The notes: generated by a model not told the origin, from the letters alone. A stretch of 64,000 bases of DNA from Fructobacillus fructosus KCTC 3544 (GCF_001438695.1 NZ_JQBH01000004.1:42614-106613); one strand, 5' to 3'; positions 7,872 to 17,078 are shown, counted from the stretch's first letter. Numbers and translations: made by a program.

Positions 7872-8499
7872 ATTCGTTGACTAATCCATATTTAAATGCA
7901 AAGGCGACCGCTTCCGATCGCGATGAAACACCGAACTGATTATATATTTGAGTTAACTCATTTTTAACTGTTCGTTCCGAGACAAAAATTTTATCGGCAA
8001 TCTCTTTGTTGCGAAAACCTGCTACCAGCCAATCTAAGATGTCTTGTTGCCGCTCGGTTAGTCGAGCATTCGAAACAATGGCATCATTTTTTGTACGGAA
8101 AGCCTTTGCTGCCATTTCAGTTGATAAAACGGTATTTCCTGCCAATACCTGCGATATCGTTTCGATGATTTTATCGCTATCCGCATCTTTCAGCAAAAAT
8201 GATTTGGCTCCTAAAGCCAACATCTCTTTGACCACTTCATCAGTATCATAAGTGGTTAATACAATGACCGGAATTTCAGGACAGTGCGATGAAACAAAGC
8301 GCATCACCTCAATCCCATCAACCTTTTCCATCTTGATATCAAGTAAAATAAGTTTAATATCGGTTTTCGACTTTAAAAGATTGATTGCTTCCTGACCCTT
8401 GCTAGCTTGAAGAGCCTGAAAGTCACGATCGGCATTTTCTAAAATTAATTTTAATCCTTCTCGTACAATCATATGATCATCAACAATTAAAACGTTCAT
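7870..8499 (-). CDS. NarL/LuxR family response regulator
   Basis: 209 residues. The receiver domain has the acidic pair DD at 7-8, the phosphoacceptor Asp54 in ILLDIKM, the Thr in VLTTYDT and the Lys in SFLLKDAD. The C-terminal GerE-type helix-turn-helix reads LTERQQDILDWLVAGFRNKEIADKIFVSERTVKNEL. Its ATG follows the stop of the kinase gene immediately (TAAATG), which couples the two. Targets are not shown, but the adjacent MMPL exporter is a candidate. Confidence 0.92.
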   Translation of the reverse strand: MNVLIVDDHMIVREGLKLILENADRDFQALQASKGQEAINLLKSKTDIKLILLDIKMEKVDGIEVMRFVSSHCPEIPVIVLTTYDTDEVVKEMLALGAKSFLLKDADSDKIIETISQVLAGNTVLSTEMAAKAFRTKNDAIVSNARLTERQQDILDWLVAGFRNKEIADKIFVSERTVKNELTQIYNQFGVSSRSEAVAFAFKYGLVNE

Positions 8500-9678
8500 T
8501 TACTTTGGCAACCGAATGGTAACGGTCGTTCCTTCCCCAATTTTACTTTCTACATCAATTGTCCCACTAAGTTCACTTACACGTTCGTGCATCCCCTGTA
8601 AGCCATAGTGTTTCATCCGCTTTTTACCCTGCTTGACGTCAAATCCCGCTCCGTAATCGATAATTTGAATGACCAAATCTTTTTCGTCTTCGTTTATTTT
8701 TATCAGAGCAAATTCTGACTGACTATGTTTAACGATGTTCATTAAGGCTTCCGAAATCACACGAATTAGTAAAGCAGCTCTCTGTTCAGTTAGTACTGCT
8801 TGGGTCTGTATTTGCCGCTGAACACTTAAATTATAATTCGAATAAAACGTCTTTAAAAGAATATCTAATCGATTTTGAAACGAAACATTCTGCTCCTCTT
8901 TATCCCTCATCGCGGTTACCACTTGACGTGAGGCGACTAACGTTTCCTTCGCCAATCGATTCGCCTTATCTGCAATTTCCTTGGCTGAATCAACATTCCC
9001 CCTTTCAAGTAGCTTAGTCAAAACGTCCAATTGCATGGAAAGGCCAGTCATATCTTGTAAAAGCGTATCGTGTAAATCACGAGCAATTCGTTCTCGTTCT
9101 CGTGCCGCCGTTAATTGATCAACCGTATTATAGGCAATTTGTAATTCGGCATTGGCATTCCGAAGATCAATTTGCTTATTCAAACTACTCTGATAGTTTT
9201 TAGCAAACAAGAAAATAATTAAGAGCATTAACAATGCGACTTCACAGTAAAAAAGAACGTAGGCAAAATTATTATGCTGAATAATAAATGCCAAAAAGAA
9301 AATTCCAAGGGCAATAATTGTTGATATATTTGCCCAGCGAAGATGTTCAAAAATAATTGCTTGAATAATTAAAATTGGTGAAATAGCTAAGAGAATGACG
9401 CCCGAACCTAGTCCATGAATGATAAACATCACCAGCATTAACATTAATATTTGGGCAGTCATTGACCATTGACGAATCATGACTTTTTTAAAAGTCACCG
9501 CAATGAGAATGGCCTGTATCATCCCAATGCCAGATACCAACACCACATCCAAGGGCGTTAATTCATGAAAACTAGCATAAAGAGCGATCGCCGTACCAAG
9601 AATAACCCAAAGCATAAAAGGTAACCGCAACCCTCGTAAGGTTTCTCTCTGAATAATAGTCGTATGTTCGTCAGTCAT
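8500..9678 (-). CDS. Sensor histidine kinase, NarL-partner (HisKA_3) type
   Basis: 392 residues. Five to six hydrophobic segments fill residues 18-160 with no large outside domain, so the sensor resembles DesK/LiaS-type intramembrane kinases. A coiled coil follows, then the HisKA_3 box ARERERIARDLHDTLLQDM with His203. The ATPase domain has ALLIRVISEALMNIVKHSQ, DYGAGFD and GLQGMHERV. It phosphorylates the adjacent regulator. It could sense envelope stress or membrane-active compounds, an inference from the neighbouring exporter. Confidence 0.92.
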   Translation of the reverse strand: MTDEHTTIIQRETLRGLRLPFMLWVILGTAIALYASFHELTPLDVVLVSGIGMIQAILIAVTFKKVMIRQWSMTAQILMLMLVMFIIHGLGSGVILLAISPILIIQAIIFEHLRWANISTIIALGIFFLAFIIQHNNFAYVLFYCEVALLMLLIIFLFAKNYQSSLNKQIDLRNANAELQIAYNTVDQLTAARERERIARDLHDTLLQDMTGLSMQLDVLTKLLERGNVDSAKEIADKANRLAKETLVASRQVVTAMRDKEEQNVSFQNRLDILLKTFYSNYNLSVQRQIQTQAVLTEQRAALLIRVISEALMNIVKHSQSEFALIKINEDEKDLVIQIIDYGAGFDVKQGKKRMKHYGLQGMHERVSELSGTIDVESKIGEGTTVTIRLPK

Positions 9679-9744
9679 ATTTTATTTAAATTCCCTGTTT
9701 ATGTACGAAAAACTAGTCCATACATTGAACTAGCCTTTCTTATT

Positions 9745-11856
9745 TTAATCGACGTGTAATTGTGGCACAATCTTATCCAGCCACTTTGGTAGATACCAGT
9801 TAGCCTTACCAAATAGTGCAATAGCCGCTGGTACAATGATCATTCGGACAATCAATGCATCAAAAATAACACCGAAAGTGAAGGACAAACCAATTGACTT
9901 AATGATCCCTTCTGGAGAGAAGATGAAACCTGCAAAAACAGAAGCCATAATGACGATAGCAGCAAAGACGACAGTACCATTTTCTTGTAAGCCAACAATA
10001 ACTGAATGCGTCGTATCCTTTGTTCGATTATACTCTTCACGAATTCGACTAACTAAGAAAATCTCATAATCCATCGCCAGTCCAAACATAATTCCAATAA
10101 CCAAAACTGGCATAAAAGCAAGTAATGAGGCTTTTGACGGAATTTGGAAGAAGTCAAGCATGTTTCCATCTTGTACAATCCAAACGACGGCGCCTAAGGT
10201 TGCACAGAGTGACAAACCGAATCCAGCAACCGCCACTAATGGAATCAGGATTGAGCGGAAAGCCATCATCAAAAGGATGAAGGCAAAGGCAATGATCAAC
10301 AAAGCAAACTTTGGTATAGCAGAAGCAATGGCATCCGTTACATCAACGTTAATCGCTGTTGCTCCTGTGACCATAAGTGAAGCCTGTGTTTTCTTGACTG
10401 ACAGGTCGCGAATATCGGTCACTAATTTCTTTGTTTTCGGATCATTTGCATCCGTCTTCGGTGTGACAGCAAGCAAATAGTACTTTCCTGACTTTCCAGG
10501 CATTGCTGGTGTCACGTTGGCCACGTTCTTTAGTTGCTTAATTTGATCACCGGCATGACTAGCCTTAGCAGCATCATCCGTTTTAGCAAGAATAACCAAC
10601 GTTGCATTAACGCCATCGCCGTAACCCGCCTTTTGCATATCATAAGCGCGACGTTCGGTTTGCTTTGGTGAACTTTCCCCATCATTTGGCAATCCAAGGT
10701 TCATGTGAAGAACGGGGATGGCAATCAAAACCAGGGCAGCGATTGCCAATACCAAGGTCTTGATACGGTGTTTAACAACAAAGCGACCGAAGCCACCCTT
10801 GATACGGAACTTTGCAAATGAATTCAAAACTCCGTTTTTCTTTTGCCCCGTCACACGATCACCTAATAAGAATAAAATAGCGGGAACGAGGGTCAAAGAC
10901 ATCAATACAGCGAAGAATACGCCAATGGCAGCAGCGATACCCATTTTTGCAAGAAAATCAATCTTCAACACCACCATGGCAGCCATGGCGACCATTACTG
11001 TAGCACCGGCAAAGACAACGGATACTCCCGCTGTCGACATTGCAGCCTTCATTGCTTCTTTGCGTTCTTTACCAAGAGCGATTTCCTGACGGTAACGTGA
11101 AATGATAAAGAGAGCGTAATCTATACCAACAGCTAGCCCCATCATTCCAACTAAGGCTGAAGAAGTAGAAGGAATACTCATGACATTTGTCAAAAGCATA
11201 ACGATCATCATTGAAACGGCTAAGCCAAGAATAGCCGACAAGATTGGCAAGCCAGCGACCAGTAATGAAGCAAATGTTATGGCCAAAACCACGTACGCTA
11301 CAATAATCCCAACGCCCTCAGTCGTTTCACTTTGATCAACTGTTGAGAACGTCACGTTTCCAGAAAGTTCGGTTTGAATTTTTGCATCACGCGTAATGGC
11401 GAGTTGCTTCTTAACCCGATTAATTTCTGTTGCTGAAACATCTTCACTCTTTTGATTGTAGTTAACACTTGCATAGGCCGTCTTCTTATCAGCACTGTAA
11501 CTATGCAAATTTGCTGGTGAGACAACATTCTTGACATGCTCTTGTTTCTGAACTTGATTCAACAATTCCTGAATCTTATTTTGATTATCAGTGGATGTTA
11601 AATCTTGACCATTTTCACTATGGAAAACAATTTTAATGGTTCCCTTCGACGAATCGGTTTGAGAAAATTCCTTGTTCATTACCGACATCGCCTTTTGCGA
11701 CTGTGAATTTGGTAAGTTCAGAGATGCCCCCGCAAAGTCTGCTCCCTGATGAATGGCGACCCCAATGACTAATGCTGTTATCGCCAGAACGATTGTGATT
11801 GTCGACTTAGCGTGGCTGAATATCCAGCCACCTAGTCGACTTAATGCTTTTCCCAT
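9745..11856 (-). CDS. MMPL family (RND-like) membrane transporter
   Basis: 703 residues from the ATG behind AAAGGAGATCTACTT; the longer frame upstream lacks a ribosome-binding site. The layout is the MMPL duplication: one membrane segment at the N-terminus, a large extracytoplasmic loop, five segments, then the same again. Each half has the family signature: MMGLAVGIDYALFIISRYRQE and GIMFGLAMDYEIFLVSRIREEY. Such proteins export lipids, surfactants or hydrophobic drugs. It lies upstream of the two-component system on the same strand, with only a weak 5-bp hairpin between them (about 9711-9735). Confidence 0.9.
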   Translation of the reverse strand: MGKALSRLGGWIFSHAKSTITIVLAITALVIGVAIHQGADFAGASLNLPNSQSQKAMSVMNKEFSQTDSSKGTIKIVFHSENGQDLTSTDNQNKIQELLNQVQKQEHVKNVVSPANLHSYSADKKTAYASVNYNQKSEDVSATEINRVKKQLAITRDAKIQTELSGNVTFSTVDQSETTEGVGIIVAYVVLAITFASLLVAGLPILSAILGLAVSMMIVMLLTNVMSIPSTSSALVGMMGLAVGIDYALFIISRYRQEIALGKERKEAMKAAMSTAGVSVVFAGATVMVAMAAMVVLKIDFLAKMGIAAAIGVFFAVLMSLTLVPAILFLLGDRVTGQKKNGVLNSFAKFRIKGGFGRFVVKHRIKTLVLAIAALVLIAIPVLHMNLGLPNDGESSPKQTERRAYDMQKAGYGDGVNATLVILAKTDDAAKASHAGDQIKQLKNVANVTPAMPGKSGKYYLLAVTPKTDANDPKTKKLVTDIRDLSVKKTQASLMVTGATAINVDVTDAIASAIPKFALLIIAFAFILLMMAFRSILIPLVAVAGFGLSLCATLGAVVWIVQDGNMLDFFQIPSKASLLAFMPVLVIGIMFGLAMDYEIFLVSRIREEYNRTKDTTHSVIVGLQENGTVVFAAIVIMASVFAGFIFSPEGIIKSIGLSFTFGVIFDALIVRMIIVPAAIALFGKANWYLPKWLDKIVPQLHVD

Positions 11857-12040
11857 AAGTAGATCTCCTTTAATTAAATCACAGCCTTCACTATAACGAT
11901 GATTGGAAAAGACTTGTCTAACTTTAGGGCCATAATTGATTGCCCTTTTGGGCAATTCTTCCTATTGGTACTTAGCTTGGAATTTTCTTGATGGTTGTCG
12001 GATTTGCCATTGCCTTTCGTTCCCGCCATTTAAAAGTCAA

Positions 12041-12073
12041 ATAAAAAACGAACATCAAATGATGTTCGTTTTT
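12041..12073 (-). terminator. Terminator after the DUF1129 gene
   Basis: AAAAACGAACATC and GATGTTCGTTTTT pair over 13 bp around an AAAT loop (12044-12073). It ends the padR-DUF1129 unit. Confidence 0.9.
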
Positions 12074-12080
12074 ATTTTGT

Positions 12081-12923
12081 TTATTCATCATCATTCTTCA
12101 GCTTTTTTAACGTCCGCCAGGAAACAAGCCAGAAGATGAGTAAGCCGAGAACCAGCAAAGCTACCAGAACAAGCTTTCCGCTCTTTGTGCTCGTGAGTCC
12201 TTCCATAAAAGGCAAACGGGTGCCGATGCCGACTAAGGCTTGGAAGATAATGTAGTAGTAGATGGGGCGATTAATGAATTGGTTAGCCTTGGCAATTTTC
12301 TGGTAAATCGCTAAGACAACCAGCATGACCACAATCGTTGTGATTCCAACCCAGCCATCAAAGGAAAATCGAAGTGTTGTTTTTAACCACAATGAAATGG
12401 CAAAGGCTGGAAAAATCAAGACAATTCCGGCTAAAGCACCGATGGTTAACTTCACCCAGTTCGGCAGTGTTATTTTCTGGAAACGATAGATAGCGGCACC
12501 CATTACCCAGGTTGCAATACAGGCGGCAACCGTTAAGTACAAACCAGCCATCATGTAGGAACCAAGGTCCACGACTTTACCAGGAACGGAAATGGCCGGA
12601 ATAAAGGCGATGGCTAAGTATCCAAAGAATGTATAAAAAAGCAATTTCGCAAAGGAAGACCAACGAATGGGTAAATTCTTTAACAATGAATCAGCAACCC
12701 GTTGCGGATCTGTCCCAAAATATTCTGCAGCATTTTGACCGTTCTTTTGCGCTTCTAAAATATCTTGCAGAATGCTCAGTAATTGCTCTTCAATTGCCTG
12801 TTCATCCTTCAACCAGTTCGTCGTGCGGGCATAAACGAGAAAATCTGCGTAAAATTTTTCATTATCGTCATTTAGTCCAGTACGTAATTCATTATTTCGT
12901 TCAATTAATTGGTCAACTGTCAT
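12081..12923 (-). CDS. DUF1129 family membrane protein
   Basis: 280 residues, ATG behind AGGAG. The first about 90 residues are soluble and helical (NELRTGLNDDNEKFYADFLVY, LLSILQDILEAQKNG, AAEYFGTDP), the DUF1129 pattern. Six or so hydrophobic segments follow. The start overlaps the end of padR by 11 nt. PadR-membrane protein pairs commonly act as self-contained regulator plus sensor/effector units; which ligand is involved is not visible. Confidence 0.8.
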   Translation of the reverse strand: MTVDQLIERNNELRTGLNDDNEKFYADFLVYARTTNWLKDEQAIEEQLLSILQDILEAQKNGQNAAEYFGTDPQRVADSLLKNLPIRWSSFAKLLFYTFFGYLAIAFIPAISVPGKVVDLGSYMMAGLYLTVAACIATWVMGAAIYRFQKITLPNWVKLTIGALAGIVLIFPAFAISLWLKTTLRFSFDGWVGITTIVVMLVVLAIYQKIAKANQFINRPIYYYIIFQALVGIGTRLPFMEGLTSTKSGKLVLVALLVLGLLIFWLVSWRTLKKLKNDDE

Positions 12924-13254
12924 TTGTTTCTCCTGTCATCATGAATGCCATCGTTTTCTCCAACTGGTGCCATTGATTATAAAAGTCTTGCTTGGCTTCA
13001 ATCCCAGCACTTGTTGGTAAATAATACTTTCGATCTGGTCCATCAGAAGACGGACGACTCTCCGATTTCAGCAGCCCTCTCTTTTCCATGGTTGCTAATA
13101 AAGGATAAATCGTTCCTTTCGGAACCTGTCCAAGTCCTATCTCGTCGAGCGCAATGGCAATTCCGTACCCATAGTTCGGCTGTTTTTCTAATATGCTCAA
13201 CAGAATTCCCTGAAGAAACCCTTTCAATAGTTGACTAGAAATTGTCTGCACCAT
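12913..13254 (-). CDS. PadR family transcriptional regulator
   Basis: 113 residues. The winged helix reads LLSILEKQPNYGYGIAIALDE, GTIYPLLATMEKRGLLKSE and PDRKYYLPTSAG, diagnostic of PadR. I start at the ATG at 13254 because AAAGGA lies 9 nt before it; an earlier ATG pair is possible. It likely represses its own operon with the DUF1129 gene. Confidence 0.9.
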   Translation of the reverse strand: MVQTISSQLLKGFLQGILLSILEKQPNYGYGIAIALDEIGLGQVPKGTIYPLLATMEKRGLLKSESRPSSDGPDRKYYLPTSAGIEAKQDFYNQWHQLEKTMAFMMTGETNDS

Positions 13255-13332
13255 TTTTTCTGATCCTTTCTTCATCAATAACGACAGTCTACAGGATACT
13301 GACTACTTTGTAAAGCATACTAGTTGACCATT

Positions 13333-13357
13333 AAAAAAACGAGTCTTTTGCTCGTTT
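13333..13357 (-). terminator. Terminator after the NLPA gene
   Basis: AACGAG (13338-13343) pairs with CTCGTT (13351-13356), with a run of T on the minus strand. Confidence 0.75.
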
Positions 13358-13365
13358 CGTAAAAA

Positions 13366-14190
13366 TCAGCTTTTATCAGCCGTTACCCAGGAATTGTCCT
13401 CGTTTTTACTTTCGAAGTACCTCTTAAACTCTTCTGATTCATAAGCGTGCTTTACAACCTGGACCCACTTCTTGTTCTTGTTTACCTTGTTCACTGTGAG
13501 GACCAAGTAATAATCATCCATCACTTTTTCTTTTAATAGATTCTCCTTTGCTGGTACTTTGGCAGCGTAAGCAACTGAACCAGGCAAAACGACGTAGTCG
13601 AATTCGTCCTTCACGCGTGGAATTGTCGATGAATCAATCTCTGTGAACTGTAAGTTCTTCGGATTATCCGCAATATCTTTTTGCGTCACAGTCACTTCGT
13701 TAACACCATCTTTCAAACGAATCAGCCCATTCTGAGACAAGATCCGGTAAGCTCGTGCCTTGTTCGAGGCATCTTCAGGTACGGCAATTCGATCGCCGTC
13801 CTGAAGAGCTGCCAAACTCTTCTTCGCACCTTGATAAAGTCCCATGGGAATCGTTGGAATCTTAATAATGCCAGTTAAAACACCTTTTTTCTCTTTGTTA
13901 AAGTTTTTGAGATAAGCACTATGTTGGTCAACGCTTAAATCCGCTTCATTATTATCAAGAGCAATGTCGGCATTTAATAAGTTGCTAAAATTTTTACTTT
14001 TAACGGTATAACCTTCCTTTTCGAGGATGGGTTTAATGCCGTTCATGAATAATTCGCTGTAAGGCCCGGGGGCCGTTGCAACTGTAATCACTTTGCTTTT
14101 ACTAGTTTTATGCTTTGGACCAAATGAAAGAAAAGCCAGTAACAAAATACCTAAACCTACAATCAGCAAAATCATCTTCTTTTTTGTCAT
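13366..14190 (-). CDS. NLPA/MetQ-like substrate-binding protein, orphan
   Basis: 274 residues. A basic start MTKKK and a hydrophobic segment at residues 6-23 are followed by the periplasmic-binding fold of the NLPA family: VITVATAPGPYSELFMNGIKPILEKEGY, ADLSVDQHSAYLKNF and VVLPGSVAYAAK. Such proteins bind methionine or other sulfur amino acids for MetNI-type importers. Two oddities: there is no lipobox cysteine, so it is anchored by an uncleaved helix or released, and no MetN or MetI gene is nearby. It lies 27 nt after an M20 deacylase gene under a leader with three Cys codons, so the substrate may be cysteine, cystine or N-acyl-cysteine. Confidence 0.85.
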   Translation of the reverse strand: MTKKKMILLIVGLGILLLAFLSFGPKHKTSKSKVITVATAPGPYSELFMNGIKPILEKEGYTVKSKNFSNLLNADIALDNNEADLSVDQHSAYLKNFNKEKKGVLTGIIKIPTIPMGLYQGAKKSLAALQDGDRIAVPEDASNKARAYRILSQNGLIRLKDGVNEVTVTQKDIADNPKNLQFTEIDSSTIPRVKDEFDYVVLPGSVAYAAKVPAKENLLKEKVMDDYYLVLTVNKVNKNKKWVQVVKHAYESEEFKRYFESKNEDNSWVTADKS

Positions 14191-14217
14191 TTGCCTTCTC
14201 CTTTAGCAACTTAATTT

Positions 14218-15357
14218 TTAAGCACTTAATTTTTTAGACAAGATTTTAAGCGTTTCAACGTACCAAGCGGCTGCCGTTTTCAGTCCTTCATCATCGACTT
14301 TTAAATCTGAGTGATGAAGACCAGTGCTTATTCCTGATCCAACTTCAGCAAACAACGCTGGGATTGATTGGCTATAAAAAGCAAAATCTTCTCCTCCCGC
14401 TGATGGTGCGCTTTCGACAATGTTCAATTTCTTCCTCAATGAATCCTTCACTTGCTTTACTAAATCAACGTTGTTCCATAAAACAGGTGGCCCAGAAATC
14501 CAATCAATTTCAGAGGACAGCCCAAATGCTTCGCCTTGAAGTTTAACAATCTGCTCGAATCGCTCTCTGGCCAACGTTTGGTCAGCGGTTGAAAATGTTC
14601 GAATCGTGCCTTCAAACCAGGAATCATCAGGAATGACGTTCCATGTTGACCCAGCTTCGACATGGGTGACGGACAGCACAGCAGCGTGCTGCGGGTTGAT
14701 GTGCCGTGACACGATGCTTTGCAAAGACGAGATAATGTTGGCCATTCCCAGAACGGGGTCCACGTTTTTATCTGGATGGGCAGCGTGTCCTCCCTTTCCG
14801 TGGAGCCTAACTTTAAATTGGTCAATCGCCGCATTTCGAGCCCCTCCTTCAATCGAAAGGGTTCCGACTGACATTGTTGGATCATTATGAAAACCGATGA
14901 TGAATTGAGCATCCTCTAAAATGTGGGAACGAAGCACTAATTCAGCCCCTTGATGCGTTTCCTCTGCAGGCTGGAAAACAAAAAGAACACGTACGTTCAA
15001 ACTACCTTCCATTTCCTTTATTCTTTCGGCCGCTGCAAGCAAACTGACGGTATGAAAGTCATGCCCACAAGCGTGCATGATTCCCTGAGTAACTGAGGAA
15101 TACGAAAGCGCTGTTTTTTCTTGTATTGGCAGGGCGTCAATATCGGCACGTAACACAATAACCGGTGCCTCTTTTGGTCCAAGAGCAGCTACTACTCCGG
15201 TTCTCATTGAGGTGGGTGTTATGATTTCAAGACCTAGAGTCTTAAGACGTTCTTCGATACGTGCTGTTGTTTCAAATTCTTGCATCGGTAATTCTGGATG
15301 CTTGTGTAAATTGTGACGGAAGCGGTATAAGTCTTCCCATTTTTCATCTGTTAACAT
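14218..15357 (-). CDS. M20 family amidohydrolase (N-acyl-amino-acid deacylase type)
   Basis: About 379 residues. Metal and catalytic residues of M20D are visible: ADIDALPIQEKT, MHACGHDFHTVSLL, the Glu pair in QPAEETHQGA, and GFHNDPTMSVG; SAGGEDFAFY near the end completes the site. The family removes acyl groups from amino acids such as N-acetyl-cysteine. The start is the second ATG of ATG-ATG behind GGAG; a longer frame runs through the upstream terminator hairpin and is not credible. First structural gene behind the Cys-rich leader peptide. Confidence 0.88.
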   Translation of the reverse strand: MLTDEKWEDLYRFRHNLHKHPELPMQEFETTARIEERLKTLGLEIITPTSMRTGVVAALGPKEAPVIVLRADIDALPIQEKTALSYSSVTQGIMHACGHDFHTVSLLAAAERIKEMEGSLNVRVLFVFQPAEETHQGAELVLRSHILEDAQFIIGFHNDPTMSVGTLSIEGGARNAAIDQFKVRLHGKGGHAAHPDKNVDPVLGMANIISSLQSIVSRHINPQHAAVLSVTHVEAGSTWNVIPDDSWFEGTIRTFSTADQTLARERFEQIVKLQGEAFGLSSEIDWISGPPVLWNNVDLVKQVKDSLRKKLNIVESAPSAGGEDFAFYSQSIPALFAEVGSGISTGLHHSDLKVDDEGLKTAAAWYVETLKILSKKLSA

Positions 15358-15369
15358 CATTTTCTCCAT

Positions 15370-15630
15370 AAAAAAAGCCAGTGTCTCAGTATCGTCATAC
15401 TGAAAAACTGGCACTTAACGGGCTTTATATCCACGAAGATAGTCAAGTTGATGCAATATGAACGCTAAAAAGTCACCTTGGACAGGAGCTAATCAATCGT
15501 TCATATTGGATTTCGATTGCTAGCTCTTACTTTTCGTAACAGCAGCAGTTCATCTGCTTCATTGACATCGTGAATCTTCCCTTCCTTTTCATTTTGTTAT
15601 AATTTTAGCATGAAATTCTTCACTGTCAAA
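15370..15630 (-). promoter_or_regulatory. Leader RNA with cysteine-type attenuator upstream of M20-NLPA operon
   Basis: Promoter TGTCAA/ATTTTA on the plus strand (15624-15629, 15602-15607) reads TTGACA-N16-TAAAAT on the minus strand. The leader carries a 13-codon ORF with Cys-Cys-Cys. Then come: hairpin A, 15514-15526 with 15486-15499; an 11-bp perfect pairing of 15498-15508 with 15454-15464 that competes with A; a pairing of that second strand (TCATATTG) with CAGTATGA in the terminator arm; and a terminator at 15377-15412 followed by seven T residues. Stalling at Cys codons would leave A free to form and allow antitermination. Confidence 0.75.
15527..15568 (-). CDS. Cys-rich leader peptide of the M20-NLPA operon
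   Basis: Thirteen residues, MSMKQMNCCCYEK, with codons TGC TGC TGT at positions 8-10. GGAAGGG lies upstream at a loose distance of about 10 nt. The stop codon is 1 nt before the first strand of hairpin A in the leader. Cysteine is one of the rarest residues in bacterial proteins, so three in a row in a 13-residue ORF in front of a terminator is strong circumstantial evidence for ribosome-mediated control. Confidence 0.75.
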   Translation of the reverse strand: MSMKQMNCCCYEK

Positions 15631-15632
15631 CA

Positions 15633-15666
15633 AATAAAAAGCCAGCCCTGATCTGAGCTGACTTTT
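15633..15666 (-). terminator. Terminator after brnQ copy 1
   Basis: AAAAGCCAGC (15637-15646) pairs with GCTGACTTTT (15657-15666), one G-U pair in RNA, with T run on the minus strand. Confidence 0.8.
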
Positions 15667-15689
15667 ATAGTCACTATTGATAAGCAAAC

Positions 15690-17033
15690 TTATTCTCCAA
15701 ACTCTTCTTTCTTCAAGAACTTCCAGAGAAGTGCCAGAACGAGTCCAGCCAGTGCTGGCAGCACCCAACCGAAGCCTTCGGCAGCCAGCGGCAAGTTGGT
15801 TGTGTAGCCCTTGACCACGTTTGCGGCCCAGGCTTGGCTAGCCAATGGTGAAGCGGCCAGTGCATCCAAGAAGGCAGGCACCGTTACCGCGGCAACCACA
15901 AAGCGGTACATCGTGCCGTCTTGCTTCACCCACTTGTTCGTGACCCCTAGCAAAGTCAGCGCCAAGGCATATGGGTACAAGAGCATCAAAACGGGGGCTG
16001 ACCAAGCGATGATGTTGGTCAAACCGGCGTTGGCTGTGACAAAGGAACCAAAGGCGATGAGGCGCAACCACCAGAGGTAAGAAACCTTCGGAAAGACGCG
16101 GTGCAGATCCTGAGCAAAGGAAACGAACAATCCCATGGCAGTCGTGAAGACGGCCAAGGTCACAATGACACCGGTTGAAAGAACACCGACGTTCCCCGTG
16201 TAATGCGTGATGATTTCAGAAAAAGCCGTTCCACCATTGGCGGCAACCTTCATTGTTCCAAGCGACGAGACACCGAGCAAAACCGTGGCCACGTAGATGA
16301 GTGATTCCATCAGGATGGCAACCAGACCTGACTTGGCCAAGACTTTCGAAACGTTTGTTCCAGTGAAACCAAGGGCGCGAACGGCGTAGACAACTGAAAC
16401 GGCCAAGGCTAAGAGCGCTAGACCATCCATTGTGTTATAACCGTCCAAAATTCCTTGAAAAGCCGCGTGGTGCTGGTAAGCCGAAGCCACGTGTTGACTC
16501 AAGTCCCCCATTGGCAAAACCAAGGACAAAACCAAGATCAAGCCCAAAAGTACCAAGAAGATGGGGTTTAGATACTTGCCGACCCACTTCATCAAATTGG
16601 ACTGTTTGACCGTTAAGAAGTAGGCCAGACCAAAGAAGACGGCTGAGAAAACAAGCATGGCCAATTGCTGGTAACCAGCAGGAACCAATGGTGCGACACC
16701 CATGGCAAAGGCCGTGGCCGCCGTACGTGGCGTTCCGAAGAGTGGACCGATGGTGAAGTGGATTGCCACCAGCACAACCGTTCCAAACCAAGGGGCGACT
16801 GGCTTGGCAATGTCATAGACGGACTTGGAATCCGTTAAAGAAACCGCCAACATGGCCAGGAATGGCAACAGGGCACCTGTCAAAAGGAAGCCAAGCACGG
16901 CGGGCAGCCAGTTATGACCGGCGAGTTGTCCCAATTGAACTGGGAAGATCAAGTTTCCGGCACCAAAGAACATACCGAAGATGAGCGAAGCCACTAAGAA
17001 GAGCTGCTTCGTTGTTAATTTCTGCTTTTCCAT
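15690..17033 (-). CDS. brnQ: Branched-chain amino acid carrier BrnQ, copy 1 (Ile-leader)
   Basis: 447 residues, LIVCS-family Na+-coupled carrier for Leu/Ile/Val, about twelve membrane segments. The N-terminus reads LFLVASLIFGMFFGAGNLIFPVQLGQLAG, the family hallmark, and GTPRTAATAFAMG follows near residue 80. ATG behind AAAGGAG. It lies downstream of and is about 70 percent identical by eye to copy 2. The leader at 17079-17290 encodes an Ile-rich peptide and a terminator, so expression is predicted to rise when charged tRNA-Ile falls. Confidence 0.95.
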   Translation of the reverse strand: MEKQKLTTKQLFLVASLIFGMFFGAGNLIFPVQLGQLAGHNWLPAVLGFLLTGALLPFLAMLAVSLTDSKSVYDIAKPVAPWFGTVVLVAIHFTIGPLFGTPRTAATAFAMGVAPLVPAGYQQLAMLVFSAVFFGLAYFLTVKQSNLMKWVGKYLNPIFLVLLGLILVLSLVLPMGDLSQHVASAYQHHAAFQGILDGYNTMDGLALLALAVSVVYAVRALGFTGTNVSKVLAKSGLVAILMESLIYVATVLLGVSSLGTMKVAANGGTAFSEIITHYTGNVGVLSTGVIVTLAVFTTAMGLFVSFAQDLHRVFPKVSYLWWLRLIAFGSFVTANAGLTNIIAWSAPVLMLLYPYALALTLLGVTNKWVKQDGTMYRFVVAAVTVPAFLDALAASPLASQAWAANVVKGYTTNLPLAAEGFGWVLPALAGLVLALLWKFLKKEEFGE

Positions 17034-17078
17034 TATGAAAAACTCCTTTAATTTTTCATCTTAAGTTTTTCGACAAAT

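Noticed and set aside
11905..11935. A third copy of the MerR operator upstream of the MMPL gene (minus strand CCCTAAAGTTAGACAAG).
   Set aside because: Only one half-site is present; the second arm is missing, so it is not listed as an operator.
15370..15600. Known riboswitch (lysine, SAM) or Met T-box in the M20-NLPA leader.
   Set aside because: No GCCGAAG-type lysine core, no SAM GGUGGAGGGA block and no GGUGGNACCGCG T-box. The Cys leader peptide explains the region better.
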